64,000 nt of DNA from Gammaproteobacteria bacterium (GTDB lineage: Bacteria; Pseudomonadota; Gammaproteobacteria; Enterobacterales; Psychrobiaceae), in contig JABSRT010000003.1 of the NCBI GenBank assembly GCA_013214945.1, positions 124,001-188,000 of the forward strand. Reading direction: 5' to 3'. Position 1 is the stretch's first letter. Each line of letters opens with the position of its first letter. The translations under genes were made by a program, and so were the position numbers. Below are positions 56,434-64,000 of this stretch, in pieces. The notes below the pieces were generated by a model. It did no database searches. It was given only the letters and a program-made list of their open reading frames with translations, and was not told where the DNA came from.

Positions 56434-57040
56434 CTAGTTATTCTTATGACCAATTAAATAAGGCGTAATTAGTTCTGCTGATTTAGCAGGATTCCAATTA
56501 AGATCGAGCAACCTTATCCATAGTCTATTTACAATATTATCTAAATAAATTGTTGCTCCTGAAAATCCACTGCTACTTAAATTTCCATTTTTATATAACT
56601 TCGATATGATTTTATCAGCCTCTTTTAAGTCCCCATGAGCTACCTTAGATCTAACATCATATAGTTTTTTAAGCGTACCTCTAAAATTATCGTCCTCATT
56701 AAGTAAATTTGTAATATAAAGAGGAACTCTGAATGACACTTCTGATTGCACATCGGAAAAGAAAGACTCAATCACAAAAAAAAGTAAAGGAATTTTTAGT
56801 TGAAGAGCGGATGAGGCAACCATATTGTACATGTGACAACTATATTCAAAATTATGCATAGGGGTAATATACTTAGATATATAGTCAGAGAATTTTTCTG
56901 ATTCTAAGGATTTTATTGTATAAAGTTGCCATGCATCGTGCTGAACATAAGGCGTATGCTCTCTATAATCACTTTCAGAGGAGTTTGAGTCGGATAAGTA
57001 TACTTTGCCCTTATAAAAATGTTTACCCTCTTTCGGTGTT
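56434..57040 (-). pseudogene. 3' part of a HEPN-domain gene (Apea-like), cut by IS3
   Basis: The frame is open from the IS3 end at 57040 to the stop at 56434 (about 200 codons; a Met-initiated part starts at 56859). The sequence contains YDVRSKVAHGDLKEADKI, with the Rx4H motif of HEPN ribonucleases as in Apea-type HEPN domains of phage-defence and toxin proteins. The N-terminal part reads GKHFYKGKVYL and YVQHDAWQLYTIKSLES. The 5' part of the gene probably lies across the IS3 element at 58676-59354. As it stands it cannot be expressed as one protein. Confidence 0.72.
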
Positions 57041-57068
57041 TGTCAAACTAGTTGTCGCGATCACTACG

Positions 57069-58118
57069 TTATGCACTCTCAACTTTGACGATTTCTCGTT
57101 CAGGGTTTAGGTGCACATCTTGCGGTAAATCCCAATTTCGGGTGTCACCGCTCCAACGCTCAGGATTGCGTTCCTTAGCACGTCGATAAACTTCTTTTCT
57201 GTTTGTTAGCACTGCGTCCGCCAACCCCGAATGTCTTTGATGAGGAGTGACGTACTTGATGCCGCTATGTTTGTGGTTGAAGTTATACCAGTGGCTAAAT
57301 TTCAATACCCAATCACGTGCTTCATCTATTGTTAAAAATCCTTTATAAGGATAATCAGGCCTATATTTGCACGTTTTAAAAATCGACTCGGCGTAGGCAT
57401 TATCATTGCTCACGCGAGGACGACTAAATGACGATGCTACGCCTAAACTATAAAGGGTCTCAAGCATTGAGGAGCCTTTCATCGGGCTACCATTATCCGA
57501 ATGCAGCACAAGCGGATTATCTCTAACACTTTCTTTTAAGTGGGTCTTTCTGATTAATGTCGACGCATTTTCTGCTGATTCATCATCATGAATTTCCCAC
57601 CCAACAATCTTTCGACTAAATATATCTAATATCAAATACAGATAAAAATGCAGCCCTTTTACGGGGCCCGGTAGCCAAGTGATATCCCAACACCACACCT
57701 GGTTTGGCCCTGTAGCACAATGTGTCGTAGGCGCTTTTCTTTCTTTTATCTGACTACGCCCGCGAGCGTTTTGCTGCTTTTCTTCATGAAGAACACGATA
57801 AAATGTCGATTCAGACGCAATATAAATACCATTATCAGCCAGTGCAGGGACAATTTGACTTGGTGGCAAGCTTTTGAAGTCGTCACTATTGACGGCGGCC
57901 AGTAAATTGTCTCGCTCAGATTTTGACAGCTTATTTTTCGGCTCAGGGTGCTGGGCATTCGGCCTACCATCTGTTTTTATATTCCCATCAACAATCCACC
58001 GCTGATAAGTTCTAACGCTGATTTCAAGCTCGGCACAGGCTTTAAACCTTGCCGCACCAGAAGCAACAGCCTCAGTAATTAATTCAACCGCTTGAACGCG
58101 AACTGAGTCAAGGATCAT
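57069..58118 (-). CDS. IS3-family transposase OrfB (DDE integrase)
   Basis: This 349-residue protein has an N-terminal helix-turn-helix and an rve integrase domain. The DDE residues are in CWDITWLPG, VLHSDNGSPM and NAYAESIFKTCKY. It overlaps orfA as ATGA, so the two are coupled by termination-reinitiation rather than by a slippery A-run. It looks intact and active. Confidence 0.92.
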   Translation of the reverse strand: MILDSVRVQAVELITEAVASGAARFKACAELEISVRTYQRWIVDGNIKTDGRPNAQHPEPKNKLSKSERDNLLAAVNSDDFKSLPPSQIVPALADNGIYIASESTFYRVLHEEKQQNARGRSQIKERKAPTTHCATGPNQVWCWDITWLPGPVKGLHFYLYLILDIFSRKIVGWEIHDDESAENASTLIRKTHLKESVRDNPLVLHSDNGSPMKGSSMLETLYSLGVASSFSRPRVSNDNAYAESIFKTCKYRPDYPYKGFLTIDEARDWVLKFSHWYNFNHKHSGIKYVTPHQRHSGLADAVLTNRKEVYRRAKERNPERWSGDTRNWDLPQDVHLNPEREIVKVESA

Positions 58119-58612
58119 TCGTCCTCGATTTCCCCCCAGATCGCATTTGCTTTTTTTCTTAGCACCAGTAACGCAGCTGTTTCAGCTAGCGCTTTATCTT
58201 TTCTACGCAGTTCTTTTTCTAATTGATTAATCTGCTTTTTGTCTTTTTTAGCTTCAATGGTGAAGGCTTTTTCCTGCTCCTTAACATTGGAATTAGCATC
58301 CATACAAGCACTTCGCCAAGCTGCTATTTGTTCTGCGTAAAGGCCTTTATTACGGCAATATTCTGCCAATTCGGCTTGATTTAAAGACGCTGTTTCCAAC
58401 ACTACCGAGAACTTATTTGCTGAAGACCATTGTTCAGCATTCTTTCCATTACCTGGCACTAGATGCCCCTTATTAACTGCTTGTTTACGCCAATTATACA
58501 AGGTTGATTCACCAATACCCATCTCGATAGATAATTGGGTGATCGGTATATTACTAGGTGGCATCATTTTCTGAAGAGCCGATTCTTTTCTTTGTGCTGA
58601 ATAATGTTTCAC
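58115..58612 (-). CDS. IS3-family transposase OrfA
   Basis: This 165-residue protein has an N-terminal helix-turn-helix (ITQLSIEMGIGESTLYNWRKQAV) and a C-terminal coiled coil (KKDKKQINQLEKELRRKDKALAETAALL). It would bind the terminal repeats. ATG 58612 is 63 bases inside the right terminal repeat. Confidence 0.9.
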   Translation of the reverse strand: MKHYSAQRKESALQKMMPPSNIPITQLSIEMGIGESTLYNWRKQAVNKGHLVPGNGKNAEQWSSANKFSVVLETASLNQAELAEYCRNKGLYAEQIAAWRSACMDANSNVKEQEKAFTIEAKKDKKQINQLEKELRRKDKALAETAALLVLRKKANAIWGEIEDE

Positions 58613-58675
58613 AGTTAGTCCACGCCCTCTACTTAATTTAATGATTAAATATTAAGCGCGACAACTAGTCTGACA

Positions 58676-59354
58676 GAGAGGCTTTATAAGTTCCATTATA
58701 TTTAATATCGCCATTCTTATACAATCGAAATAAGGCACCAAGAATAACCGGTGTAGATTGATTTTTAATTAAAGCAGGGCTTACTATCTCTATTGCACTA
58801 AAAACACGCTTAGAATTATTTACCTGCCAATCAAACTTATCATTAACATCCTCGCTCGTTAATTTTACCAAATTAATGTATTCATTAATTGAGATTTCAT
58901 TTTCAATCTTCAAGTTTTCAAAAATAATAATATATTTTTCTATATTTTCCTGAGTTAAATCATGGCTAACTGAATTAGATATTGAACTTATTAAGATGCT
59001 TTCGTCAATTTTTAGGTTACTAATATCATCGTTACAATGCATTTTGTAACTTAATGATACTTTATTTAAGTGATCAAAAACCTCAGAATAAATACCATAA
59101 ATTAGTGGGTAAATTTCAATTTTTACGTCTTTATTTTGACTGTTAGCTTTATTTATAAGTTCAACTAGTTTTTTGAAATTATCTAAATCTTCAAATTCTT
59201 TAATGATTTTTAAGTCAAATATACCACTAAAGCTCAAGTATGGTTGATTCTTTAAGTTAGTATTAATTACCGTTCCTATCCTCCCTGTTTTAATAAGTTT
59301 TTGAATAAGCTCGCTATATAAATCCTTAAAGCAGTCGGATATTTCTGTTTTCAT
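58676..59354 (-). pseudogene. 5' part of the HEPN-unit gene, truncated by IS3
   Basis: The frame starts at ATG 59354 (MKTEISDCFKDLYSELIQKL) and runs about 226 codons into the IS3 end. Its last three codons and stop (58665) are IS sequence. The protein is AT-rich in codon use (many Asn, Ile, Lys), unlike the neighbouring transport genes, as is the HEPN-containing fragment beyond the IS. It looks like an N-terminal sensor region of the same gene (ApeA-type layout: variable N-terminus plus C-terminal HEPN). The exact joint is not restorable because frames do not match. Confidence 0.65.
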
Positions 59355-59412
59355 TTATTTGCACCTATATTTGATGTGAGCTTTTAATTTGTGAAATTAA
59401 TCTATTTCAAGC

Positions 59413-59437
59413 AGAGACACGTATCCGTATCAGCTTG
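59413..59437 (-). repeat. Inverted repeat flanking the HEPN unit, right copy
   Basis: This is the mate of 56300-56324; the reverse complement CAAGCTGATACGGATACGTG then TCTCT differs at three positions. Confidence 0.8.
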
Positions 59438-59708
59438 ACGATAACCGCGTTATTTATTTTCTATGTGGAATGACCACAGACGTAAATAAATGCCTTGTTC
59501 TCATCCGTTTTCCTCGTTAATAAATGGGCCCTTAATTTAACGAAATTGGTATAAAACCCTCCTATCTAGAACTCAAATTAAGTACTGTTCAATTGTCTAT
59601 AACAAGGCTGTTATTTACGCTGTGTATCGCTTGTATGTTTAACTTTGAGCGTGAACTTGGATAGTAAATTACGAGACTGAGCTCGCAGGAGCAAGACAAT
59701 AACAGGGC

Positions 59709-59740
59709 AAGGCTCGAATAGTTACCTATATTCGAACCTT
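59709..59740 (-). terminator. Hairpin downstream of the ABC transporter operon
   Basis: AAGGCTCGAATA and TATTCGAACCTT form a 12-bp stem with one mismatch, 17 bases after the ABC ATPase stop. There is no strong T-run, so it may be a Rho-assisted or mRNA-protecting hairpin. Confidence 0.5.
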
Positions 59741-59756
59741 AATCACCCAAGTAATA

Positions 59757-60482
59757 TTACAACACCTTAGCCAAGAACTGCTTTAAACGAGGGTGTGCTG
59801 GATCATCAAATATTTTGCTTGGGACATCATCAATCAGCAGCGCGCCGTCTTCCATAAATACGACCCTGTCAGCCACTTCTTTAGCAAAGCCCATTTCGTG
59901 AGTCACGATAACCATGGTCATTCCCACTTTGGCTAAGCCTTTAATAACGTCGAGCACTTCACCAACCATTTCTGGATCTAGTGCCGAGGTTGGCTCATCA
60001 AATAGCATTAAATCAGGTGTCATCGCGAGCGCCCGTGCAATTGCTACGCGTTGTTGTTGGCCGCCCGACAAATGCGATGGGTAGTTGTTCATACGATCGG
60101 CTAATCCGACCTGCTTCATTAACAACGTTGACTGTGCCTCGACCTCTTTAAGTGGACGCTTGGCCACTTTTAGTGGTGCAAGCATCACATTTTCTAAGGC
60201 CGTTTTATGTGGAAAAAGGTTAAAGCTTTGAAATACCATGCCGATATTTTCACGCAGCTGATTAATGTCCGTCGCTTTGTCATACATGTCGACGCCATCA
60301 ACCATTATGCTGCCAGCACTGATTTCTTCAAGCTGGTTAAAAGTACGTAACAAGGTCGACTTGCCTGAACCCGAAGGGCCAATAATAGCCACCACTTCGC
60401 CACGTTTAACGGTCACTGAAACATCTTTAAGCGCGTGGCAACCGTTAGGATAAAACTTATCAATATGGGTCGCGACAATCAT
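59757..60482 (-). CDS. Polar amino acid ABC transporter, ATP-binding protein (GlnQ type)
   Basis: From ATG 60482 the protein has 241 residues. Walker A is GPSGSGKST, the Q-loop is in [13 protein letters not shown], the signature is [15 protein letters not shown], Walker B is [14 protein letters not shown], and the switch His is in VIVTHEMGF. This matches GlnQ/HisP/ArtP ATPases of polar amino acid importers. A GTG at 60509, overlapping the permease stop, is an alternative start. It energises the permease encoded next to it. Confidence 0.92.
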   Translation of the reverse strand: MIVATHIDKFYPNGCHALKDVSVTVKRGEVVAIIGPSGSGKSTLLRTFNQLEEISAGSIMVDGVDMYDKATDINQLRENIGMVFQSFNLFPHKTALENVMLAPLKVAKRPLKEVEAQSTLLMKQVGLADRMNNYPSHLSGGQQQRVAIARALAMTPDLMLFDEPTSALDPEMVGEVLDVIKGLAKVGMTMVIVTHEMGFAKEVADRVVFMEDGALLIDDVPSKIFDDPAHPRLKQFLAKVL

Positions 60483-60501
60483 GTTATCGCCGGTATATTC
60501 T

Positions 60502-61449
60502 CTAGTCACTGGCTGATAACCTCTTCTCTAACAGTTGAATGGCCCATGATAACGAACCCGTCAATAATAAATACAATGCAGCTACAGTAAACCACACTTC
60601 AAAAGGGGCAAAACTGCCACTAACCACTTCTCGTCCTGCTTTTGTTAAATCCGTTATTGCAATGACAGAAACCAACGAAGAGTCTTTAATTAAATTAATA
60701 AATTGCCCAGCCAGCGGGGGCAATGAGCGTTTGAACGCCTGAGGCAGCACCACATAGGTCATTGCCTGATAGTATGTCATACCCGTTGAGCGCGCAGCTT
60801 CCATTTGACCAACCGGAACCGCTTGAATGCCCGCTCGAATAATCTCGACCACATAGGCGCCAGTAAAAATGGAAAGGGCAGCGACACCGGCCGTGAATTT
60901 GTCTAAATCGAGCACGGTGCCGATAAAGAAATAGACAATAAATATTTGAATTAACAGTGGGGTGCCACGAATAACTTCAACGTAGGTAAAGGCCAAATCA
61001 CGAGCAACGGTATTGTTCGATACCCGCATTAATCCAAAGACTAGCCCCAACAACAGGGCAAAAAACAGCGACACGAAAGATATTTTTATGGTCATCCATA
61101 AACCGAGCGCCAGCGGACCAAAGCGCCAATTATTAAGCTGTGCAACGCTGTCGCCTTGAAATATCAAGTCGCCATTACTGACTAGTTTATTGTCGTACTG
61201 GGTGATAATTTGCGGGGTATCACCATTGTCAAACTCAATGGTGATGGTGCCGTTATCAGCGACAAGTGCTGTACCATCGCTTTCGGCTGGGATATCTTGC
61301 ATTTCAGTATTGATGACGTAGGGCCATAATCTGTCCCAGTGCCAATTGTAATTAATACTTTTGCCAGATAAATAGATCGCACCGACCAACGTCAACATCA
61401 ATAAGGCATATATACCGTGCCCCATCCAGCGACCAGATTTAGACTGCAT
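60502..61449 (-). CDS. Polar amino acid ABC transporter permease with periplasmic insert
   Basis: The protein has 315 residues. One N-terminal helix ([18 protein letters not shown]) is followed by about 85 polar residues before the His/Glu/Gln-type permease core starts at [17 protein letters not shown]. The EAA coupling loop is [29 protein letters not shown]. The family is HisM/GlnP; the long insert after helix 1 should lie in the periplasm and is found in only some members. The substrate is probably a polar or charged amino acid. Confidence 0.9.
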   Translation of the reverse strand: MQSKSGRWMGHGIYALLMLTLVGAIYLSGKSINYNWHWDRLWPYVINTEMQDIPAESDGTALVADNGTITIEFDNGDTPQIITQYDNKLVSNGDLIFQGDSVAQLNNWRFGPLALGLWMTIKISFVSLFFALLLGLVFGLMRVSNNTVARDLAFTYVEVIRGTPLLIQIFIVYFFIGTVLDLDKFTAGVAALSIFTGAYVVEIIRAGIQAVPVGQMEAARSTGMTYYQAMTYVVLPQAFKRSLPPLAGQFINLIKDSSLVSVIAITDLTKAGREVVSGSFAPFEVWFTVAALYLLLTGSLSWAIQLLEKRLSASD

Positions 61450-61526
61450 GTTATTACTTCTCTTAATTATTCTAATAAACTGAGCAGCGATGATGGCTGC
61501 TCAGATTAAGATGACCAAAAATGTGT

Positions 61527-62336
61527 TTATTGAACGTCTTTCAACCAACCATCTGTCTTAAACCACTTGTTGTACATGCGGTCATAAGTACCATCGCCTT
61601 TTATTTGGCGTAAATAGTTATTTAAAAAGTTTAGGAAGTTAGGATCGTCCTGACGAACAGCCCAGCCTAGTGGCTCATAAGTAAAAGGTGTGTCGAGGTG
61701 AACTAGCTTATCGCTATGCTGAGAACCATAAATTGCATTGTATGTGAAGTCATAAACGAAAGCGTCAGCCTTACCATTAGTTACTTGTAATACAGCGTCG
61801 ACAGCGGTCTCGTATAGATCGATTTTAGCTTTAGAGATGTAACGCTTGGCAGCCGATGAACCTGTGGTGCCTAGTTTTGATACGACGGTGTATTTAGGGT
61901 CATTAAGATCTTTATAGCTGGTAATTTCGCCTTTTAATTTTGGTGAAATTAACAGTGATTGGCCCAAGACAATGTAAGGTGAAGAAAAATTAACTTTAAG
62001 ATTTCGCTCTGGGGTAATAGTCATGCCGCCCAAAATAATATCACATTTATTGGTTTGCAATGCTGGGATGATCCCGTCCCATGCGGTATTTACAGGCACA
62101 AATTTTACGCCAATAGAACGCGCCATATGTTTTGATAAGTCGATATCAAAACCAATAAAACGACCGTCTTTGGTTTTCATTTCAAAAGGCATGTAACCCG
62201 CTTCGAAACAGACCTTTAATTCACCCGTATTGAGGATGTTCTCTAGTGCTGATTCGCCAGCAAAAGAGTAGGTTGCAGCTAACGAGCTGCATGAAAGAAC
62301 CACACCTGCAGCAATGGTTTTCATGAACTTTTTCAT
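61527..62336 (-). CDS. Polar amino acid ABC transporter, periplasmic binding protein
   Basis: From ATG 62336 the protein has 269 residues with a signal peptide (MKKFMKTIAAGVVLSCSSLAATYSFAG). The SBP3 fold is evident in LKVCFEAGYMPFEMKTKDGRFIGFDIDLSKHMA, CDIILGGMTITPERNLKVNFSSPYI and KLGTTGSSAAKRYISKA. GAGGA lies 5 bases before this ATG, which favours it over ATG 62348. The bound amino acid is likely glutamine, cystine or a similar polar type, not resolved. Confidence 0.9.
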   Translation of the reverse strand: MKKFMKTIAAGVVLSCSSLAATYSFAGESALENILNTGELKVCFEAGYMPFEMKTKDGRFIGFDIDLSKHMARSIGVKFVPVNTAWDGIIPALQTNKCDIILGGMTITPERNLKVNFSSPYIVLGQSLLISPKLKGEITSYKDLNDPKYTVVSKLGTTGSSAAKRYISKAKIDLYETAVDAVLQVTNGKADAFVYDFTYNAIYGSQHSDKLVHLDTPFTYEPLGWAVRQDDPNFLNFLNNYLRQIKGDGTYDRMYNKWFKTDGWLKDVQ

Positions 62337-62879
62337 AACATTCCTCATTATTAATTTATTTTTATTGATTGTATATTCAACAGCATCGTTGCTGTTGCAT
62401 GCTAGGCTGGGTTAGCCTGAGCGGGCAAGAGTACCTTAATCAAGAACTACCTCACATACGGCTAAAGTCTTAGTATAAATTCAATAACTTACTCATCGGA
62501 CGTGCACTACTTTGGTCGTGAAATATTAAGCGTTAAGCAAGGCCGTTATTATTTTCAACGCGGCAAGTGATAAGCACTCATATTGCGGTTAACAACTTAT
62601 GTTGGTGCTCGGAGTTAGTCAGTTGGTGTTGACGTTACCATTGCTTAGTAAGTTGTATGAAATTTGTTAAATTTCATGACCTTAATATAAATTGTAATGT
62701 TTGCATCTTCGGTTTTTATGTTAGTGTTGCCACTGATGTTGCTCAATGTCGGCGCAGTAATTTGGAAAATTAGCGCTTAGGCAGTTTTTGGCCCAGCACT
62801 ATAGCAGCACCATTGCAGCAGCCACAGGCGCTGCACTTATTTAGTGCTCCAGAACAAAATGCACTAAACAAGCGCAAAC
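62337..62879. other. Non-coding region between the ABC operon and the PLP enzyme gene
   Basis: About 540 bases have no supported gene. It should contain the ABC operon promoter and the 3' trailer of the PLP enzyme gene. I see no obvious regulator palindrome or strong terminator. Confidence 0.45.
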
Positions 62880-64000
62880 TCATCTAAGCATTTCGGTTAA
62901 CTCTTGGATCAAATCACTGGCGGCTTCCAAACCAATCGATAAACGAATAACGCCTTGACCGGCATAGCGCAGGTAATCGGCTTGTTGTTCTGGCGATAAT
63001 CGATAGGTCGCAGACATCAGTTCATCGGTTCGAATTAAAACCGCAAGGCTTCTCTGGTGGCCAATTGAAAAAGCATAATAAAATATCTTGGCCTCGGTCG
63101 AAAAACGCTGTTCAAGCAAATCCATATCATTGACTTGAAACACGATAACGCTGCCCGGTTGATCCATTTGTTTTTGAGCCAAATCGTATTGCGGATGAGA
63201 AGACAAACCAGGGTAGTTAACTTGGCTAACTCGCGGATGGTTTTCAAGCCAGGTTGCAATTTGATGGGCGGATTGGCACATCATATTCATGCGCGGATAA
63301 AGCGTTTCAATGCCGCGCATAATTAACCACGCATTATGCGGTGAAATTACTGCCCCGAGATATACGCCGGCTCTTGAACGAATTGACTCGATCAGTTTTT
63401 TTTCGCCAACCACACAGCCGCCTAACGCATCGCCATGACCATTGATGAATTTTGTTAATGAATGAATGACTAAATCGACCCCAAAATCAGCAGGACGAGT
63501 AATAACGGGTGTTGCAAACGTTGAGTCGACCGCCAATAAAATGTGTTGTGGTTTTAATAGGTCAGCAAGCGCCTGCAAGTCCGTGAGTCTTAATAGGGGG
63601 TTGCAGGGGGTTTCCGCAAAAACTAGCCGAGTATTAGGTTTTATTGCCGCAGCAACGTCAGCTATGTTTGACAGATTAACCGCGCTTACCTCAATCCCAA
63701 ATGAAGGCAAAATTTGTAATGCCAACTCATTGGTTGCCGCATAACAAACGTCGGCAATAATGAGATGATCACCGGATTTTAATAATGAGAAAAACACCGC
63801 TGAAATGGCCGCCATGCCCGATGCCGTTGCATAACCATCATCGCAATGTTCCAACGCCGCGACTCGTTGCTCTAATTGACGCACCGTTGGATTGGTCCAT
63901 CCGGCGTATGAAAAAGGCAATTGCGTTAAGTCGCCACAGCCATTAGCAGAGAAGCCGCCATCACCAGGGGTTAATTGATGATTAACCGACATCGATACAT
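62880..64000 (-). CDS. Cystathionine gamma-synthase/lyase-family PLP enzyme, probably 5'-truncated by window edge
   Basis: At least 370 residues are visible. The Cys/Met-metabolism PLP signature is complete: substrate and phosphate residues in YATASGMAAISAV, AETPCNPLLRLTD, Asp in AVDSTFATP, and the PLP Lys in VIHSLTKFINGHGDALGG. The usual N-terminal YSRxGNPTRxxLE corresponds to SYAGWTNPTVRQLE, but only about 33 residues precede it. The frame is still open at base 64000, so the true start may lie outside. Cystathionine gamma-synthase, gamma-lyase or methionine gamma-lyase are possible. Confidence 0.87.
   Translation of the reverse strand, partial: VSMSVNHQLTPGDGGFSANGCGDLTQLPFSYAGWTNPTVRQLEQRVAALEHCDDGYATASGMAAISAVFFSLLKSGDHLIIADVCYAATNELALQILPSFGIEVSAVNLSNIADVAAAIKPNTRLVFAETPCNPLLRLTDLQALADLLKPQHILLAVDSTFATPVITRPADFGVDLVIHSLTKFINGHGDALGGCVVGEKKLIESIRSRAGVYLGAVISPHNAWLIMRGIETLYPRMNMMCQSAHQIATWLENHPRVSQVNYPGLSSHPQYDLAQKQMDQPGSVIVFQVNDMDLLEQRFSTEAKIFYYAFSIGHQRSLAVLIRTDELMSATYRLSPEQQADYLRYAGQGVIRLSIGLEAASDLIQELTEMLR

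Larger units (their letters stand above)
57041..58675 (-). mobile_element. IS3-family insertion sequence
   Basis: The element is 1,635 bp. Terminal inverted repeats are 19 bp with one mismatch: TGTCAAACTAGTTGTCGCG on the left and, as reverse complement of the right end, TGTCAGACTAGTTGTCGCG. The two overlapping genes orfA and orfB are both on the minus strand. The flanking bases (GTGTT on the left, GAGAG on the right) show no target-site duplication. Confidence 0.88.
59355..59756. other. Non-coding interval at the right edge of the HEPN unit
   Basis: No gene is supported. It contains the right inverted repeat at 59413-59437, then sequence such as CCTTAATTTAACGAAATTGG that may be an old miniature-element relic, and a hairpin beside the ABC operon. 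Confidence 0.45.

Overview
The window looks like chromosomal DNA of a marine gammaproteobacterium, most likely order Alteromonadales (Shewanella/Colwellia/Thalassotalea-like). This rests on moderate-to-low GC, an MSHA-type prepilin, a PEP-CTERM-like protein, a DUF1826/COG0523 zinc island and integron attC-like sites. No rRNA gene and no complete tRNA gene is visible. Family names are recalled from sequence motifs, since no database search could be run.

Region 1 (1-2 kb) holds the C-terminal part of a TetR regulator and two conserved hypothetical genes, ending at a bidirectional terminator. Region 2 (2.0-18.7 kb, all minus strand) is a 19-gene aryl polyene (APE) pigment operon. It has two acyl carrier proteins, an acyl-CoA ligase for the aryl starter, two hot-dog dehydratases, a ketoreductase, two ketosynthases and a ketosynthase-like chain-length partner. 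It also has three acyl/glycosyl-transfer enzymes, a thioesterase, an MMPL exporter, a LolA-like carrier, a DUF3261 lipoprotein and an FAD oxidoreductase. An embedded MIO-type aromatic ammonia-lyase suggests that the head group is made from an aromatic amino acid. No methyltransferase or phosphopantetheinyl transferase is present in the operon.

Region 3 (18.7-27.7 kb) is a mobile and degenerate hotspot. It contains a prepilin gene, an LRR-protein remnant, a displaced tRNA-Leu 3' end with its terminator, and three small genes separated by integron attC-like sites without an integrase (CALIN-like). It also contains a YodC-like gene, an IS30 element, a YefM-YoeB toxin-antitoxin pair, relics of REP-associated (Y1) transposase genes, and an orphan sorbitol/galactitol dehydrogenase between IS30-end relics.

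Region 4 (27.9-38.8 kb) has a GGDEF-EAL protein, a PEP-CTERM-like secreted protein and a DMT permease. Next comes a zinc-starvation island (two COG0523 GTPases, DUF1826, gamma carbonic anhydrase) behind a palindromic Zur-like box, then a DUF2798 membrane gene divergent from a MarR gene with an elaborate operator. Region 5 (39-50 kb) is a string of small accessory genes (DUF6429 with an attC-like 3' end, alpha/beta hydrolases, PhzF, LprI-like, P-loop kinase, MerR plus carboxymuconolactone decarboxylase, GNATs, DUF3617) and a Fur-box-preceded TonB siderophore receptor.

Region 6 (50.3-56.1 kb) carries an ATP-grasp ligase, a nitrilase-family amidase and a C45/AAT-type amide hydrolase or acyltransferase, an uncharacterised set of amide-chemistry enzymes, plus a COG2521-like methyltransferase. 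Region 7 (56.3-59.4 kb) is a HEPN-domain gene (possible phage defence) broken by an IS3-family element, the whole unit lying between 25-nt inverted repeats. Region 8 (59.7-64 kb) is a polar amino-acid ABC transporter followed by a PLP-dependent trans-sulfuration enzyme that probably runs off the window.
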